The notes under the pieces: model-generated
What the model saw: the letters and a program-made list of their open reading frames with translations, nothing else
What the model was told of the DNA's origin: nothing
Database searches by the model: none
Shown: positions 43,523-54,944 of the stretch, piece after piece
Position numbering within the stretch: the first letter of the stretch is position 1
Layout: each line of letters opens with the position of its first letter
NCBI GenBank assembly: GCA_012845835.1
Contig: JABAKD010000018.1
Coordinates: forward strand, 2,920,229-2,984,228
From: Undaria pinnatifida
Lineage: Eukaryota > Sar > Phaeophyceae > Laminariales > Alariaceae
Direction: 5' to 3'
DNA length: 64,000 bases
Translations under genes and position numbers: made by a program

Positions 43523-43613
43523 CAATGCCGACTCCAGCTCCATCGCCTTGACCCTTAGGCGAGGAGGGGCATGGAAAGCGCCAACTGGAAAGAACTGTTC
43601 AACATCGTATCAA
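43523..43613 (-). pseudogene. Decayed copy of the 5' end and acceptor flank of the exon at 43023
   Basis: The plus strand has ATGCCGACTCCAGCTCCATC, GCCTTGACCCTTAGGCGAGG and GGCATGGAAAGCGCC. The real border has ACGCCGACTCCAGCTCCATC, GCTTCGGCCCTGAGGAAACG and GGAGTGGAAAGCGCTG. The copied frame gives KAMELESALQ and then a stop. It lies about 400 bp upstream of the real exon in gene order. Confidence 0.75.
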
Positions 43614-43914
43614 CAGTAGTTTCGAAATAAGGTGGTGTTTCTTGAATAGTGCCCGTACGTGCCAGCCGGAAACGCCGGCACCATAGCGGGCAAACGGCAC
43701 TGCTCCGCTTACTGTCACTACTACTGGTTGTTCCCATCTGTACTAAGCGATTTCACAGGTGCTACAGCGGGCAACCGGCACTGCTCAACCCGCCCTCTAT
43801 AAGGACCACTACCGTACCGAAATATTCAAAGCTTCGATACATCGTGTCGTAGGCCTTTTGCTCTCCACCCCCTGATCCCTGGCATTCCCGTAATATTTAC
43901 ATGGTACATAACAA

Positions 43915-44205
43915 CCAATCGAGCGATAACCTGACCGATCGACCAGTTCATCCCTCGACCAGCCGCCCGATCGACAAGTCGATCGACCGACCAGTCGACC
44001 GACCTAGCGACTCAGTAATATTTACGACTTGGCCCAGCTTACACACCATGGTTGATACTAGTAAACACCAAACATCATTGATCGATCAGTTAGGTATACC
44101 AATCGAGTGGTAAGACCCACGAATGGACCAATCGGCTCATCGATTGACCGACTAGTCGAATCCTCCACCGGTCGACCGGCCGACTAGTCAACCGACCAAC
44201 CCAGT
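43915..44205. repeat. Degenerate GACC/GATCGACC clusters
   Basis: Two clusters (43917-44010 and 44130-44205) of GACCGATCGACCAGT-like words, partly inverted to each other, separated by about 120 bp. No coding sequence is visible. Confidence 0.6.
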
Positions 44206-44950
44206 AGCGTAATACGACTTCGCCCAGCTTCGACATAACGACTGACAGCAGCGCACACAAGCTCTTCACAGTACTTCCGAGAAAGTCTCCCCGCGGCAAG
44301 GAACGTTAGAGTATATCGCCTGGAGCATATTTCAACTTGTCGAAGCTAGCACAAGTCGCACACACGGTGGCTCGACCCAACGGCCGACCGACCAAAAATC
44401 CGTCGGGGCTATGCGCCTACAGGCTAAACAACAAACTCGTTCGCGCTTGGTCGGTGTTACTCACCGGGTTACTTGCACAGTGGCTAATTGTTTGTTCGCT
44501 GCGTAGCTTCTTGAGTTGTTCCCCCTTTTGAAACTTGCGAAACCCAGAGCGATTTCACGCCAACCACATCCAGACGGGGAAAATTGTACTGCCGTACAGT
44601 GTGTGACCCAATTTACGAGCGCCAGGATAAGGTTGTCGGACTGACAGGTATCGGGTTCTACGACCACGGTTCTACGACCTCGGTTTCACGATCGACGACG
44701 GAGATGAAAGAGGATACTAACACAGATTATCGGCATCCATCAAAGAACACAAGTTAACAACGCTTTCAAACATCCTGCCGCGCGAGTCTCTAGCGATTGT
44801 TATCCTATCTTCAGCAGGAACACGAAAACGGATACTATAAAATGTGCCCGGCATGACACTACAATGCGTGATTTGCGAACATGATAAAGGCAATCAGTCG
44901 TGGTTTTCACATCCTGCCCGCACTCCCCCTAAACACACACAACGTCTCAC

Positions 44951-46442
44951 TTGAACCGGTCTCTATCCAGCGGAGCCAACGTCGGAGACGGAAGTGGCAT
45001 CGCTTGCTGCCCGTGCCCATGCCCCTGCGCCTCGTGCAAGCCTCCGTAAACGTCCCCAACACCTCCTGCTCCTGCTCCCGCCGCCACCGCCGCCCGTCCC
45101 CCCTTTGACACTACCCCTCCCTCCCCTCCTCCAGCTCCTCCTGACCCCGGGTAGGCCGAGAGGGGGGGTGCGTCCGCGAGCGCTGCCGACGCTCCCGTTG
45201 TCAAAAATCCTCCGGAGATGGAAGAACCCGCCACGTCTGAACTTAGCCGGTAACCGTTACCGTCACGTTCAACGTTGACACCGCTTCTCCCGCTACCGCC
45301 ACCACCACCACTAGCAGCCCTAGCAGCTTTAGCACCAAGCGCAGTACCCTTAGCGGCAGCGTTAGCAGCGATAGCTTCAACACCAATAGCCTTCGCGGAA
45401 ACAGGCGCAGCAGTGGCGTGCGCGGCATCGCTCCGACTCTTGATCGAAGCCGATAACGCCGACGGGGAAACCCCACCTGCAGGGTGGGGATGCCCACCGC
45501 AGGTACAGGGGTGAAGAACACCCCCGCCGTTCCCACCCCCACCCTTCGCGTTCATCCCCGCGCCCATCATGTCCGCCCCAGCTCCAGCTACGCCTCCTCG
45601 TGGGTTTCCTTGAAAGCTAGTTTGCGCCGCCCCGCCCCCCGCCGCTGTTGCTGCCGCTGTTGACGATGGGGTCGTCATTTCCGACCACAATGAAGCTTGG
45701 TGCTGCTTCTGCTGCTCCTGTTGCTGCTCCAACTGCTTCTGCTTCAGCTTCCGCTGCTTCTCCAGCTGCTGTTGCTTTTGCAACTCCTTCAGCTTCACCA
45801 GTCGATCCTGCTGCTGCGCCAGGGTGAGAGGCGGTGGCCCCGCAGTGGCGGCTACAGCTGCATTCGCAATATCAAGGGCGCTGAGACCACCTCTGCCACC
45901 GCAGCCGGTGCTGCTACAATTTGCATCCGTCTCCGCTACCGCTCCTGCTGGTGCTCCTGTTCCTCCTCCTCCCCCAGCTGCTGTTGCTGCTCCAATCCCT
46001 TCTCTTTTTCCTGCTGCTGATGCTCCTGGTGTGCTTGGTCGACGGGTAGATTTAGACGTACAGCAGCCCACTCCCCCTACCACCGCCGACACCACGTTCG
46101 TCGCAGGAGCGCCCGAGGAGGGCGCCCGTCGCGTTCGAGAGTTTCGCTGCTGTTTTCCTCCCCCACCCCCACCCCCACAGCCACCCACGCCAAAATCGCC
46201 GCCCGTACCGAACTCCCGGAACTCCGTGGTAGCCACCGGTGAGGACAAACCGCTAGTAACCGGGGGGTACCCTTTGATTCCTGTACCTCCGCCGCCACCA
46301 CCACCATCGCCGCTACCGCAACTGCCACCGCTATCGCCACCCGTGGCGAGGTCGACGCTGTTTCCGTTACCGCCACCGGTCATCCCGACGGCTTTTCTCG
46401 AAAAAGCAGCAGCCTTCAAAAAACGCGGCGAAAGCCCGCTCG
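44951..46442 (-). CDS. Long Gly/Ala/Gln-rich exon, candidate N-terminal extension of importin-alpha
   Basis: A minus-strand frame of about 497 codons runs from acceptor AACCAG (in-frame TAA just outside) to donor GTGAGA at 44950, ending …APLDRDRF plus two bases. Ignoring the donor, the frame stops three codons on at TGA 44947. Content: Gly-rich segments, a Lys/Gln/Leu coil (LKELQKQQQLEKQRKLKQKQ) about midway, and Ala/Gly-rich parts. If it is the first coding exon, the start could be ATG 46383. Phase 2 at its end fits the exon at 43157 and would restore RFKAEAMELESALQ. No basic importin-beta-binding segment is seen in it. It may instead be the end of a separate upstream gene. Confidence 0.5.
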
Positions 46443-46654
46443 CTGGTTACTTGATTGATGGTCAGTACTCCGAGACTCGTCGGAGTCAAAAGAACCCGGC
46501 GAGGGCAGACCACCCGATAACGAAAGCAACCAGAGCGGCAAACGCAGCAAGAACAAGGGTGCTGTGGCTTCTAGGTAGGTTTAATGGAGGCGATGAAGCA
46601 AAGCCCTAAAAAACGGACGTGGTTCCCCTGATGGAAGGCTCCTTTTTTTCTCTC

Positions 46655-46690
46655 GTCCTTCCTTCCTTCCTTCCTTCCTTCCTTCCTTTC
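46655..46690. repeat. (CCTT)n microsatellite
   Basis: About nine CCTT units. On the minus strand it makes a spurious Lys/Glu/Arg/Gly-rich peptide. Confidence 0.9.
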
Positions 46691-47364
46691 GCTCTTTTGG
46701 TGCTTCTTCCTCCAGAGGGGAATAATGTACCCCCCCCCCTGCTCCGTGCTAGGCACTAGCTGCTAGCCCACCAATACAGGGGTGATCACACGGACGGGCG
46801 GGGATGAGGAGGGGCGGGATGGGCGGAGCGGGGCGGAAGGTCAGGGCGAGCGTTCTCCACATTCAACCGTTTTTCCTACTCATCGACATCGAGAACATCA
46901 TGCGTCCGTGCTGACATCCTCATCCAAGCGAACTACAAGTTCCGTGGTCACACTACGAGATTATAAAGCAATGAGTTCACGCGAGAACAACAAACTCCAA
47001 AAGAGCAGTACGCTCGCAAGCACAACGATATTCGGACGGCAGATCACCCACCTGGATAGATAGCCCATACGTGGCCCGCGAGACTCCGTTGCGTCCCCAT
47101 TGCTATTTAATAGAGGACCATAGAAGTAACGAGGATCCACGATATACACAAACACCTACCAGGTACGAACATATTCCCCTTTTTTCTCCAACCATATTTG
47201 GTCCCGGTGTTTAAGTCCCCCCGCAGTAGAACGCGACACCATGTAAACGCGTTAGGCGTTCAAAGGGGGATGTGTCGAAAGCTCAAGGATACGGTAGGGA
47301 GGGTGCCCCCATTTTCACTATCGAGCACAGTAGGGGTCCACCAGTGAGGCGGTGGTGTGCGAGA

Positions 47365-47640
47365 GCAATACGACCGCCTTATAGGGGGAATCCGCCTTAC
47401 TTACTCCATATACAACCGCTTTATAGGGGGAAGCCGCCTTATTTTTTCCATATGTAACCGTCATATAGGGGGAAGCTGCCGTATTCATTCCATATATAAC
47501 CGCCTTATAGGGGGAAGCCGCCTTATTCATTCCAGGCTATGAGTGCAATTCCCCAGTGGCGCCAAGCGATTTTGACCGCCGTATATCAGGATGTCGCCTT
47601 GCTCAGGCCGCCTTATTGGGGGACCCCCACTACAGTACAG
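47365..47640 (+). repeat. Minisatellite of about 48 bp, plus a tail shared with 50383-50520
   Basis: Four to five units of ACCGCCTTATAGGGGGAAGC, CGCCTTATTCATTCC and ATATA. The tail (GGCGCCA(A/G)G(C/T)G, GACCGCC(T/G)TATATC, CCGCCTTATTGGGGG) recurs at 50440-50515, showing a dispersed element with internal tandem repeats. Confidence 0.75.
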
Positions 47641-48154
47641 GTCAATCGAGCGAGCTGCACCGTACCTCACTCAAAAAACAGACTAAACGAACTATACGTT
47701 GCTTGCGTAGCGTAACGCCTCTACAAGTGGAAACCCGTTTCAGGGGGAAAAGTTACTTGGAGTTAGCATGGAGAGGGGGGTTTTCCCGGCTCTACCGGCG
47801 TCAAGACGCGCTTCCGTCGCGGCGAACTACCACGAAAAACCCAAACTACCGGGGTGAACACACATTTCCATCGCAAGCGGTGCACATCACGAAAACCGAA
47901 AAGTGCCAACACAACGCAAGAGGAGAACCTCTGGCGCGAGCCCCCACCCCCCTACCCTAGCCAGGGACGGAAACAGGGTGACCACTGCAGCATCGGCGAA
48001 CATAAACATGAAAGCAGCCGGGGTGCTAGGGCAGGGTGTGAGTCCGAACTTCAATGCAAGGAGATGCAGGTCCCCCACGCGTAGCATGGCGATGCTCGTA
48101 CCGCCGCAATGCTCTTCGTACACGATCGATAAGATAGCCCTCGGCGGTTTGACT

Positions 48155-48830
48155 CATATCCCACGGCAGGGGTTGCACTTTTTCGGACAAAACTTTTTTT
48201 TTTTTTCCCCGGTTGACCTCCTCAAGTGAGGGAACTATCGGTCAGTTTGATATTTTCCACCACCGTCTTTTTCCTTTCAGAACTACGTAGCGCGCATACA
48301 AGTGTTGGTCGGATTGCGCGAACGAACGCCTTCCAAGTCACACAGCAGACCTAACAATGTGGCCGCCCGGATCTTGGAGGGGAGGTTTGTAGTTTTTTCG
48401 CTCTCACTGGCCCACGGATATATGGTGGTCCGCAGATCGGAATAATAAATACAATTCTAAAAGCGGCGCAGCCGCGTTTCTCGACCATTTCTGGCCCGTT
48501 TTGGGTCCCGGGTTGGGGTCAGGGTCAGGGTTACAGGGTCAGGGTTAGGGTTAGGGCTAGGGTTAGGGGGTGGGTTGGGTCTACACCAGTACCTCTATCC
48601 GACCAGGAAGCGCTTTCTGCTCGCAAACGCGAACAGCCCACCGCCCCAAATATCCGGGCAGCCCCCAAAGATCCGGGCGGCCAACTTGGTAGGTGAGCTC
48701 CAAAGTCATGTTTCGGGCGAGATATTGAGCTAGCTCCCCATATTAGGAGCTCAGAAAATTCTTAGAATCTGATGCACCCCTACTGTTGGATGACTCGATT
48801 GTGGGTCCACTACTGTAGATGGGTCCCAAA
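48155..48830 (+). repeat. Dispersed repeat family R2, copy 1, interrupted
   Basis: It shares with 51390-51697: CCCACGG(C/G)AGG(G/A)GTTGCAC, CTCCTCAAGTGAG, AA(C/G)TA…CGGTCAG, GTGTTGG(T/C)CGG and GAGCTCA(G/A)(A/G)AAATT. About 330 bp (48360-48690) interrupt this copy, including the telomere-like tract. In the other copy the two halves are adjacent. Confidence 0.65.
48511..48580. repeat. Interstitial TTAGGG-like tract
   Basis: AGGGTCAGGGTTACAGGGTC followed by AGGGTTAGGGTTAGGGCTAG and GGTTAGGG. It lies inside the segment that interrupts repeat R2. Confidence 0.8.
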
Positions 48831-48904
48831 AGACAACAAGAACCTACTGAAATCAAACTTTGGGCCAGGCTCAAGAGTCTTATGCAAGGCCGGATGACCA
48901 CGCT

Positions 48905-49995
48905 GGAGGCGCCGTCGGAGGCGATAATCGATAGTTACTCAATCACCCCCCCCCCCCCCGTCCTTCCTTTTCTCAATGTGCACGCCAACACGCCAATCAC
49001 GAATCGCCATTCATAGATCAAGATGAGACTAGTACTGAAGAAAGTTCGAGTTTCCAATCAACTGCATTAATATTATTAATAGGTAACTGATCCACTCAAG
49101 TACCATGCGAACATATACAACACTCATGTTTACCGGTATATTTCGGAGACAGACAAGTTTATACGACTATTAATAATATTCATAGTGCGACCATACCAGG
49201 TATGCACGTAACGATGTGCAGCAATACTCGGGAGGTGGAACGTTGAGAGGTGGTATCATCATATACGATCGGGCAGAGTGGGACAAACGGCAAACAAAAT
49301 CGGAGTCCGCATTTACGATCACATTTGTAGTAAGACCCTTCACATATATACGAGGCGCGGCATGTTAACAGTTCTCGTAGGAAAACTGTTGTGATGCCTT
49401 GGGGCTTGGGGGGCAAACAATAGGTAGCGCATACAAACATTCATAAACCCAGTCGTAAATATACATCAAGTATCCCAGGGTACCAGGTAACGTAACCGGT
49501 AGATGCATACCAGATATGCATATATACCAGCAGGCTTTATCTTCAAGATGAAAAGTCCATTCATGAATTAGAGCGCAACCATGGCAGGAGCACAGTAGTA
49601 CGTGACAGCACTTCTAGCATTACCTTCGGATACTTACAGCAGTATTAACCTCGACACAAGAAAGCTTAGCTCGACTCTTTCATGAAATATGAAAAAGAAA
49701 GCATTGTCTATCCTGAAGTTAGTGTAGGATACACCCTGCCACAAAAGAAGTGGAGTCGCGTATTTGCATTCAGTGAAAAAAAAGGCAGAAGAGCCACAAG
49801 AGCTCGCGCGAGTTCCTAGTATCTTCCTTAGGCCGGTCTTTCGAAATCCGGCTCAACCAGCCTCCGTATATATTATACGCCTAATGTTTCTTCCTGTATA
49901 ATATGCTCGTACTCCTAGTCTAGGCTTCAAAAAGAGTAGAGAGACGCAAGTTGCGTGGCCACGTGGCTATACAAACAAACTATCATTTTAGTTTA
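48905..49995. other. AT-rich spacer without a recognisable gene
   Basis: No conserved frame. A C-run lies at 48946-48959. TACCAGGTA words occur at 49194 and 49481. Confidence 0.4.
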
Positions 49996-49997
49996 TT

Positions 49998-50165
49998 TCA
50001 TCTCATTTGTTATCCTCGCACTACTCTCGCCCTCCCCGCCAAAGTAACTCAGATCCCGGGTCACATAGTTGGGCCCTTATCCCCCCTCCCCACTACGGTA
50101 CGTGCCTTCATTCTTATCGCGAGAAGAATTCAGCATTCTCTTCCCTCGTCGACTCGCGTCGAATC
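49998..50165 (-). mobile_element. Possible diverged SINE family A fragment
   Basis: GCCCTTATCCCCCCTCCCCA, CTTCATTCTTATCGCG and GAATTCAGCATTCTC resemble, in order, the 3' half of SINE A copy 1 (6830-6900). The head is missing. Confidence 0.4.
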
Positions 50166-50209
50166 GTACCTACCTACGCTCCTAGGCGCTCTCACCAGTT
50201 GATCATTTT

Positions 50210-50312
50210 CTTTTTTTTATTTGTACAGAGTCAAAATGTCACCACGGTGGGAATCGAATTCAAGGACCTACGCTAGTAGTAATCGAGGGTAACCACTAGA
50301 CCACCGGGACGA
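50210..50312 (-). mobile_element. tRNA-derived SINE, family B, copy 2
   Basis: On the minus strand it reads TCCCGGTGGTCTAGTGGTTA, then GGTCCTTGAATTCGATTCCC (box B) and an A-rich tail at 50211-50219. The box B is better preserved than in the copy at 7699-7826. Confidence 0.75.
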
Positions 50313-50382
50313 ATGGGTACCATCAATAGTAACATTGTACTCGCAAACAGTAATCGCCCAGAAAAAGCGGCGGTGTGCCAGA

Positions 50383-50520
50383 GCAATTTGACCGCCTTTT
50401 GCGGGAAGCGGCCTTATTCATTCAAGCTTATGACCGCAATTCTCCAATGGCGCCAGGTGGTTGTGACCGCCTTATATCGGGAAACCGCCTTCCTCGTACC
50501 GCGTTATTGGGGGGGCCCTG
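50383..50520 (+). repeat. Second copy of the 47365-47640 repeat (partial)
   Basis: TTGACCGCCTTTTGCGGGAA, GCGGCCTTATTCATTC, TGGCGCCAGGTGG and TGACCGCCTTATATC match the tail of the first copy. Only one minisatellite unit is left. Confidence 0.7.
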
Positions 50521-50973
50521 GTGTGTCAGGGATACAACAAACGGCTCAACCCCGTTGAAAACTTCAGCGGGAAAAACCGTTCAAAGCAAGCGGCGATCGA
50601 CACCAAAGATGTCGGGGTTGCCGGCGCTCTTGCCCCTTGACGGACAGCCGTCAAGGACATCCGCCAAGACGGACAGCCGTCAAGGACAGCCGTCAAGACG
50701 GAAAGTCGTCAAGGACCTTCACACACTAAAATAGTATGATTAATGATACATCCAAAGACGCCTTCACGGGTCAAAGCTACAGAAAACCGTCAACCGACAT
50801 CTTTGATCGACACATGCTACAACATGGCTCCCCATTTGAATAGCTCTGAATATGACCCCCCCAAAAAACGATTCCAAGTATTCTGAAAGCGCAACCCGAT
50901 GAACAAAACCCATGGCCGAACTATTAATAATAGGGCGTACGAAAACGTCAGGTTGAACAACAAGTGGGATGAA

Positions 50974-51320
50974 CGCTACGATAGGGGTGTACCCATAGTT
51001 TTTTGAGGCATGCTCACTTGATGAACTCTACAAGTATGCTTGACCTAAAAACTGAATTTCGAGAGTATTGTATTAACCCCTTTAGAGCCCCCAAATCCCC
51101 CCCTGTACCAAATTCAAGTAAAATTGTTCCCAAAAAGGGTTTCCAGTTCTAAAGGCGTTAAAGTACAACTTGATAGTGAGTAGACTCATGGCCGACGTAT
51201 AAAGCCTACAACTGAAAATAAATGGATCATCCCGACGATTTTGGGGTTATGAAAGCCCCCGTCATTCAGATTCGTTTCAGCCAAAAAGTGCTATGATGCA
51301 GCACGTCTATCGTAGCACCC
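50974..51320. mobile_element. MITE-like element with GCTACGATAG ends
   Basis: The left end GAACGCTACGATAGGGGTGT and right end GCACGTCTATCGTAGCACCC are inverted versions of one another over GCTACGATAG(G/A)(G/C)GTG. The interior shares blocks with R1 (GGAGCC/GAAAGCCCCCGTCA, AAAAGTGCTAT). This suggests R1 is a TIR-bounded family ending in CTATCGTAGCAC. Confidence 0.55.
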
Positions 51321-51389
51321 TTGCTCAAGCATCGACTCCGACGACCTCTTGGGCGAAGGAGGCCCCGTCATCCCAGAAATATAAAAAAA

Positions 51390-51697
51390 AGTCTGAAATA
51401 GTTTTCCCACGGGAGGAGTTGCACCTTTTCAGGCCAAAAAAACGCTTGTGGCCTACTGAACTCCTCAAGTGAGTAACTTCCGGTCAGGCCTGATACTTCA
51501 CTCGAGCACATTTCGTTTCAGGACTACGAGTAGAGCAATGGAAGGTGTTGGCCGGGTTGTGCGCTTGAATGCCTTCGAAGTCACGCTTCGGGTTAGATAT
51601 TGTGCTCTTCATGATAGGAGCTCAAGAAATTTCTTAGAATCGTCTGCACCCCTACGGTGGGGTGACTTAAGAGTGCTCGTACCTCTATCGTAGCGCG
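51390..51697 (+). repeat. Dispersed repeat family R2, copy 2
   Basis: See the copy at 48155-48830. This one ends TACCTCTATCGTAGCGC, so R2 and R1 share the CTATCGTAGC terminus. Confidence 0.65.
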
Positions 51698-51889
51698 CGG
51701 CGATCTAACGATTGCAGCATCCGATACACCAAGCAGCCCCGGCTGCTGGGGAAGAGGATGTCTCCCAAATCCAAAGTTCAGCAAAACTCAGCGTACGACA
51801 AGCGCGCAGCACCAAGATACTTGTACGACTGCACGCTCCATTCAGGGTTTCGGCAAGATCGTATTTCTCGCCTCTGTGGCCGCTATATC

Positions 51890-52095
51890 TCCACGGGTTT
51901 TCACGGTCCACGAGCCGTCCCGCGGAGGGGGCCCAGGGGTTTTCCAAAGCCTCGCGGTGAGAATCAGTTCGGGTCTGAGGGGTGAAATCTCACGGGTCGG
52001 GTTAGGAGTTTTTCAAATATCATTGGTCGGGCCGAGTCACCCTGAACCGACCCGATACGCGAGAAGTGTTACCCGATACGTGAAAAGCCTGGTAT
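51890..52095. repeat. Diverged GGGTC-rich TIR element
   Basis: GGGTTTTCACGGTCCACGAG at one end and ACGTGAAAAGCCTGG at the other resemble the AGGGCTTTTCACGG terminal repeats. The interior has GGGTCGGGTTAGGAG and CCCGATACGCGAGAAG. Confidence 0.5.
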
Positions 52096-52694
52096 ACCTC
52101 GGGAAATACAACACCCGTGTTCTCGAAAAAAAAAAAATAGCTCAAAGCTGCCCGTGTTCTCGCATTTACTCATCACCACGATCTAGTCCGTGGTCGTAAG
52201 CAGTACAGGCTTGAACAGCCGTGGCGTGGAAGAATCCCTCCATGCCGAATACCGGCAGATACCAGATATCGGTACAGGTGTGCTTGCAGTACACCGGAAT
52301 CTAGGGCAAAGCACCTGTAGTTCGGTCAGAAGATAACATACCGGCTGCGTCAGTATTCATACTGGACAACGCCAGTGTACTGGGTTCGAGCGAAGCGAGC
52401 AACTCCGAGCGAAGCTCGCCTGCTGAGCGTAGCAAGGCCAATTATTACTAGTTCCTCCAGGGCTTGTGAAGGCTACGCGCTGCGATCGTAACAAAGTTCG
52501 AAACAGTACGCCCTGTCGCTTTATTTCCCATCACAGCCAACGCTCAAAATCAAAATGCCATTCGTTGCCCAGAGGTGGTTGCGGGGCATCGATACACAAA
52601 GAGCAAACAAAAGTATCAGTAGCTGAGGTTGCTTCGTCCATCGTACGAGTAGTCGCTCGAGGTCTCCCTTCCTCTCTGTCCTCTTACACAGCAG

Positions 52695-52860
52695 TGGTCT
52701 TCGAAAAATATATTTCAAGGACGTCAGCCGTGAGTTCGACGAATATCGGGTAAATAATCATCTTTGCAAGCTGCGTTGTTGGTACCTGTAGTATACAACG
52801 TGGGTGAGTTTGGGAGGGGTAATATTCTCTTGTTGAAAAAAAAAACATACCTGGTATGTA
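52695..52860 (-). repeat. Dispersed repeat family R5, diverged copy
   Basis: TATATTTCAAGGACGTCAGC, GTGAGTTCGACGAATATC and CTTTGCAAGCTGCGTT match 37486-37560 inverted. ACATACCTGGTATGTATATA lies at the edge, as in copy 1. Confidence 0.55.
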
Positions 52861-53774
52861 TATATACATATTTTGTTTTTCTCCACTATAATGGTTGGTG
52901 TTGGTAAATTAAAAAAAAAATTAAGGACTTTCATCCGCACATCCGCACTCGTTTTATGGTGTTCCATCGAACGTCATAGCGTATTTGCTGGGAGTATATA
53001 CGTTTTGCAAGATCAAACGCACTGGCACTGGCATGTACTGACAGGCCTCTCAAGCAGTAAATGCGGCAGGCAGTAGATACTGCCCATAGAGATCTACCAG
53101 TAGCACATAATGCTGTTGGTGTGCCAGTGCGCAGCCCTGCCATGCCCATTGCATTCTTTAGTATTACCAGTGGTCGAACACTCTAATTTGGTCGTGAGTC
53201 GAGTCTATCGGCACAAACGAGTCTATCGGCACAAACTCTCAGACCTATGATGGAACACGTACGGACACGTGGAGGGTCACCCCCGAAGAGACAAAACACG
53301 ATTACAACAAATCGATCGACTAGACCGATAGACTGCGGATACGTAATAATGAGCAAACGTGTCAGGAGACGTCACGCTCAGCCCTTGACAAACGGCATTT
53401 CTCCAACAAATTCCCCTGACTGACCCCACACTACTATTAATCGGTTTTAGTCTAGAAGGATAGGTTTGACACCCTTCACCGCTGTATGTTTATCCTTGAC
53501 TGGCCTTGCTCCTGACATATTTGGATACGAGCGAAAATCTAAGCCGATCAGTACTCAGCTTCTATTCGCCGAGAAAGGGATAGGGGGGGGTCTGTTTCTA
53601 GGATATTAACGTCTTAACAATGCCTCGTAGGGTCAGTGAATACTCGTAGGGTCTCTTCTCATATTTCTTAGGGTCACTGAATAGGGTCCGTATGATTCAG
53701 TAGACATCGAGTGCGGAATCTGTTCAACTTGGTGCTCGAAGCAGCAGCATTACACCTCACAAGAATATTCAACA

Positions 53775-54000
53775 ATCAGTAACAACGTACCAACACGACA
53801 CCGGCTTCCAGTTGACCGGCAAACGACCAAAACAGAAAGCAAGGCAGAAAGGCACCACCGCGACAACATGCCTTCCACGCCTCATCTACTTCTCCAACGA
53901 GTCTCGGACGAAAATAGCCATTTACCGAAACGACACCGCGTTTAAAACAATTATACAAAATATTGCAACTCTGTATACCATCTATGACCTTCGCTTGGCG
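53775..54000 (+). repeat. Dispersed repeat family R3, copy 2
   Basis: TACCAACACGACACCGG, AGTTGACCGGCAAACGACC, CTTCTCCAACGAGTCTCGG and CTTCGCTTGGCGCAGCC follow the same order as 8228-8460. Confidence 0.6.
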
Positions 54001-54059
54001 CAGCCCAGTGAAGAAAAAATAGGCTAGCGAAGCACGCATATTATTGAGCCGCAGTAGGG

Positions 54060-54180
54060 TTTAGGGGAGGGAGATGGGAAATCGGGGGGGGGGGGGGGGG
54101 GCGTACTTCAGTTTGTGCATGGCCGTAGTCGTATGACCGTAGGGGGCGGGGGGGGGGGGGGGGGTATTGGGGAATGACGG
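54060..54180 (+). repeat. Repeat family R4, partial copy between two poly(G) runs
   Basis: G-runs at about 54085-54103 and 54146-54163 surround TTTGTGCATGGCCGTAGTCG, the same phrase as at 18723. Confidence 0.65.
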
Positions 54181-54944
54181 GTGAAGATTGAGGATTCGAG
54201 GGTACAACGGGGCAACACAAACGACCACTTCAACGCAGGCAACGGGTACACCATGCCGGTACTAACAGTATTCAAAGACACACACCGGCATGTATCACAC
54301 ATTTATCATACAGGAACAATGTTGACCTGGCATAAAACGCAATCAGAAGTGTTAGACTACGTATATACTATGTAGGTACTCTTCCACGCCAGAGTAACTG
54401 GAGCCTGTCCTGTGACCACGGACTTGATTATGCGAGTTAATGTGAGAACAACAACAACAACAACAACAACAGGCACCGGTGTATCCCGGGACAAACAAGG
54501 GTCATGTTCTGTATCGGTAACGGTATCAGTATGTGGTGATGTGAGAGGAAATGTCGCTTTCGAGGCAGGCAGCCGACCTGCCCATCCCGTGTGTTCGGTG
54601 CCTTCAAAGCAAGGCTATTTCATCGCGTCTCGATCCGACCAACGCAATTATAACTACTGCTGTACTCGTACGATATGATACATAACTTAATGTTGTGACT
54701 TGTGAACCAACGCGATAAGAGCACTCGTACGATTACGAGTACGATGTAAGTGTTGCTCACCAACTTCGACACCAGTACCTGGTACCCGACCACCTAGTAT
54801 ATGATACCGTCCGCGGTACGAGATGTGTATTTGTGTTCGTGGCCGATGGCCTTTGCGTACCCTGCTGTACGCATATGGGTAGTCTTTGACTACGCATACC
54901 TTGTACCTGGTATAGGATACCATACGAGGCAATCACAAGCACGG

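Noticed and set aside
45824..46609. 261-codon plus-strand Pro-rich frame
   Set aside because: Antisense shadow of the exon at 44951-46442. It runs past that exon's acceptor and has no motif.
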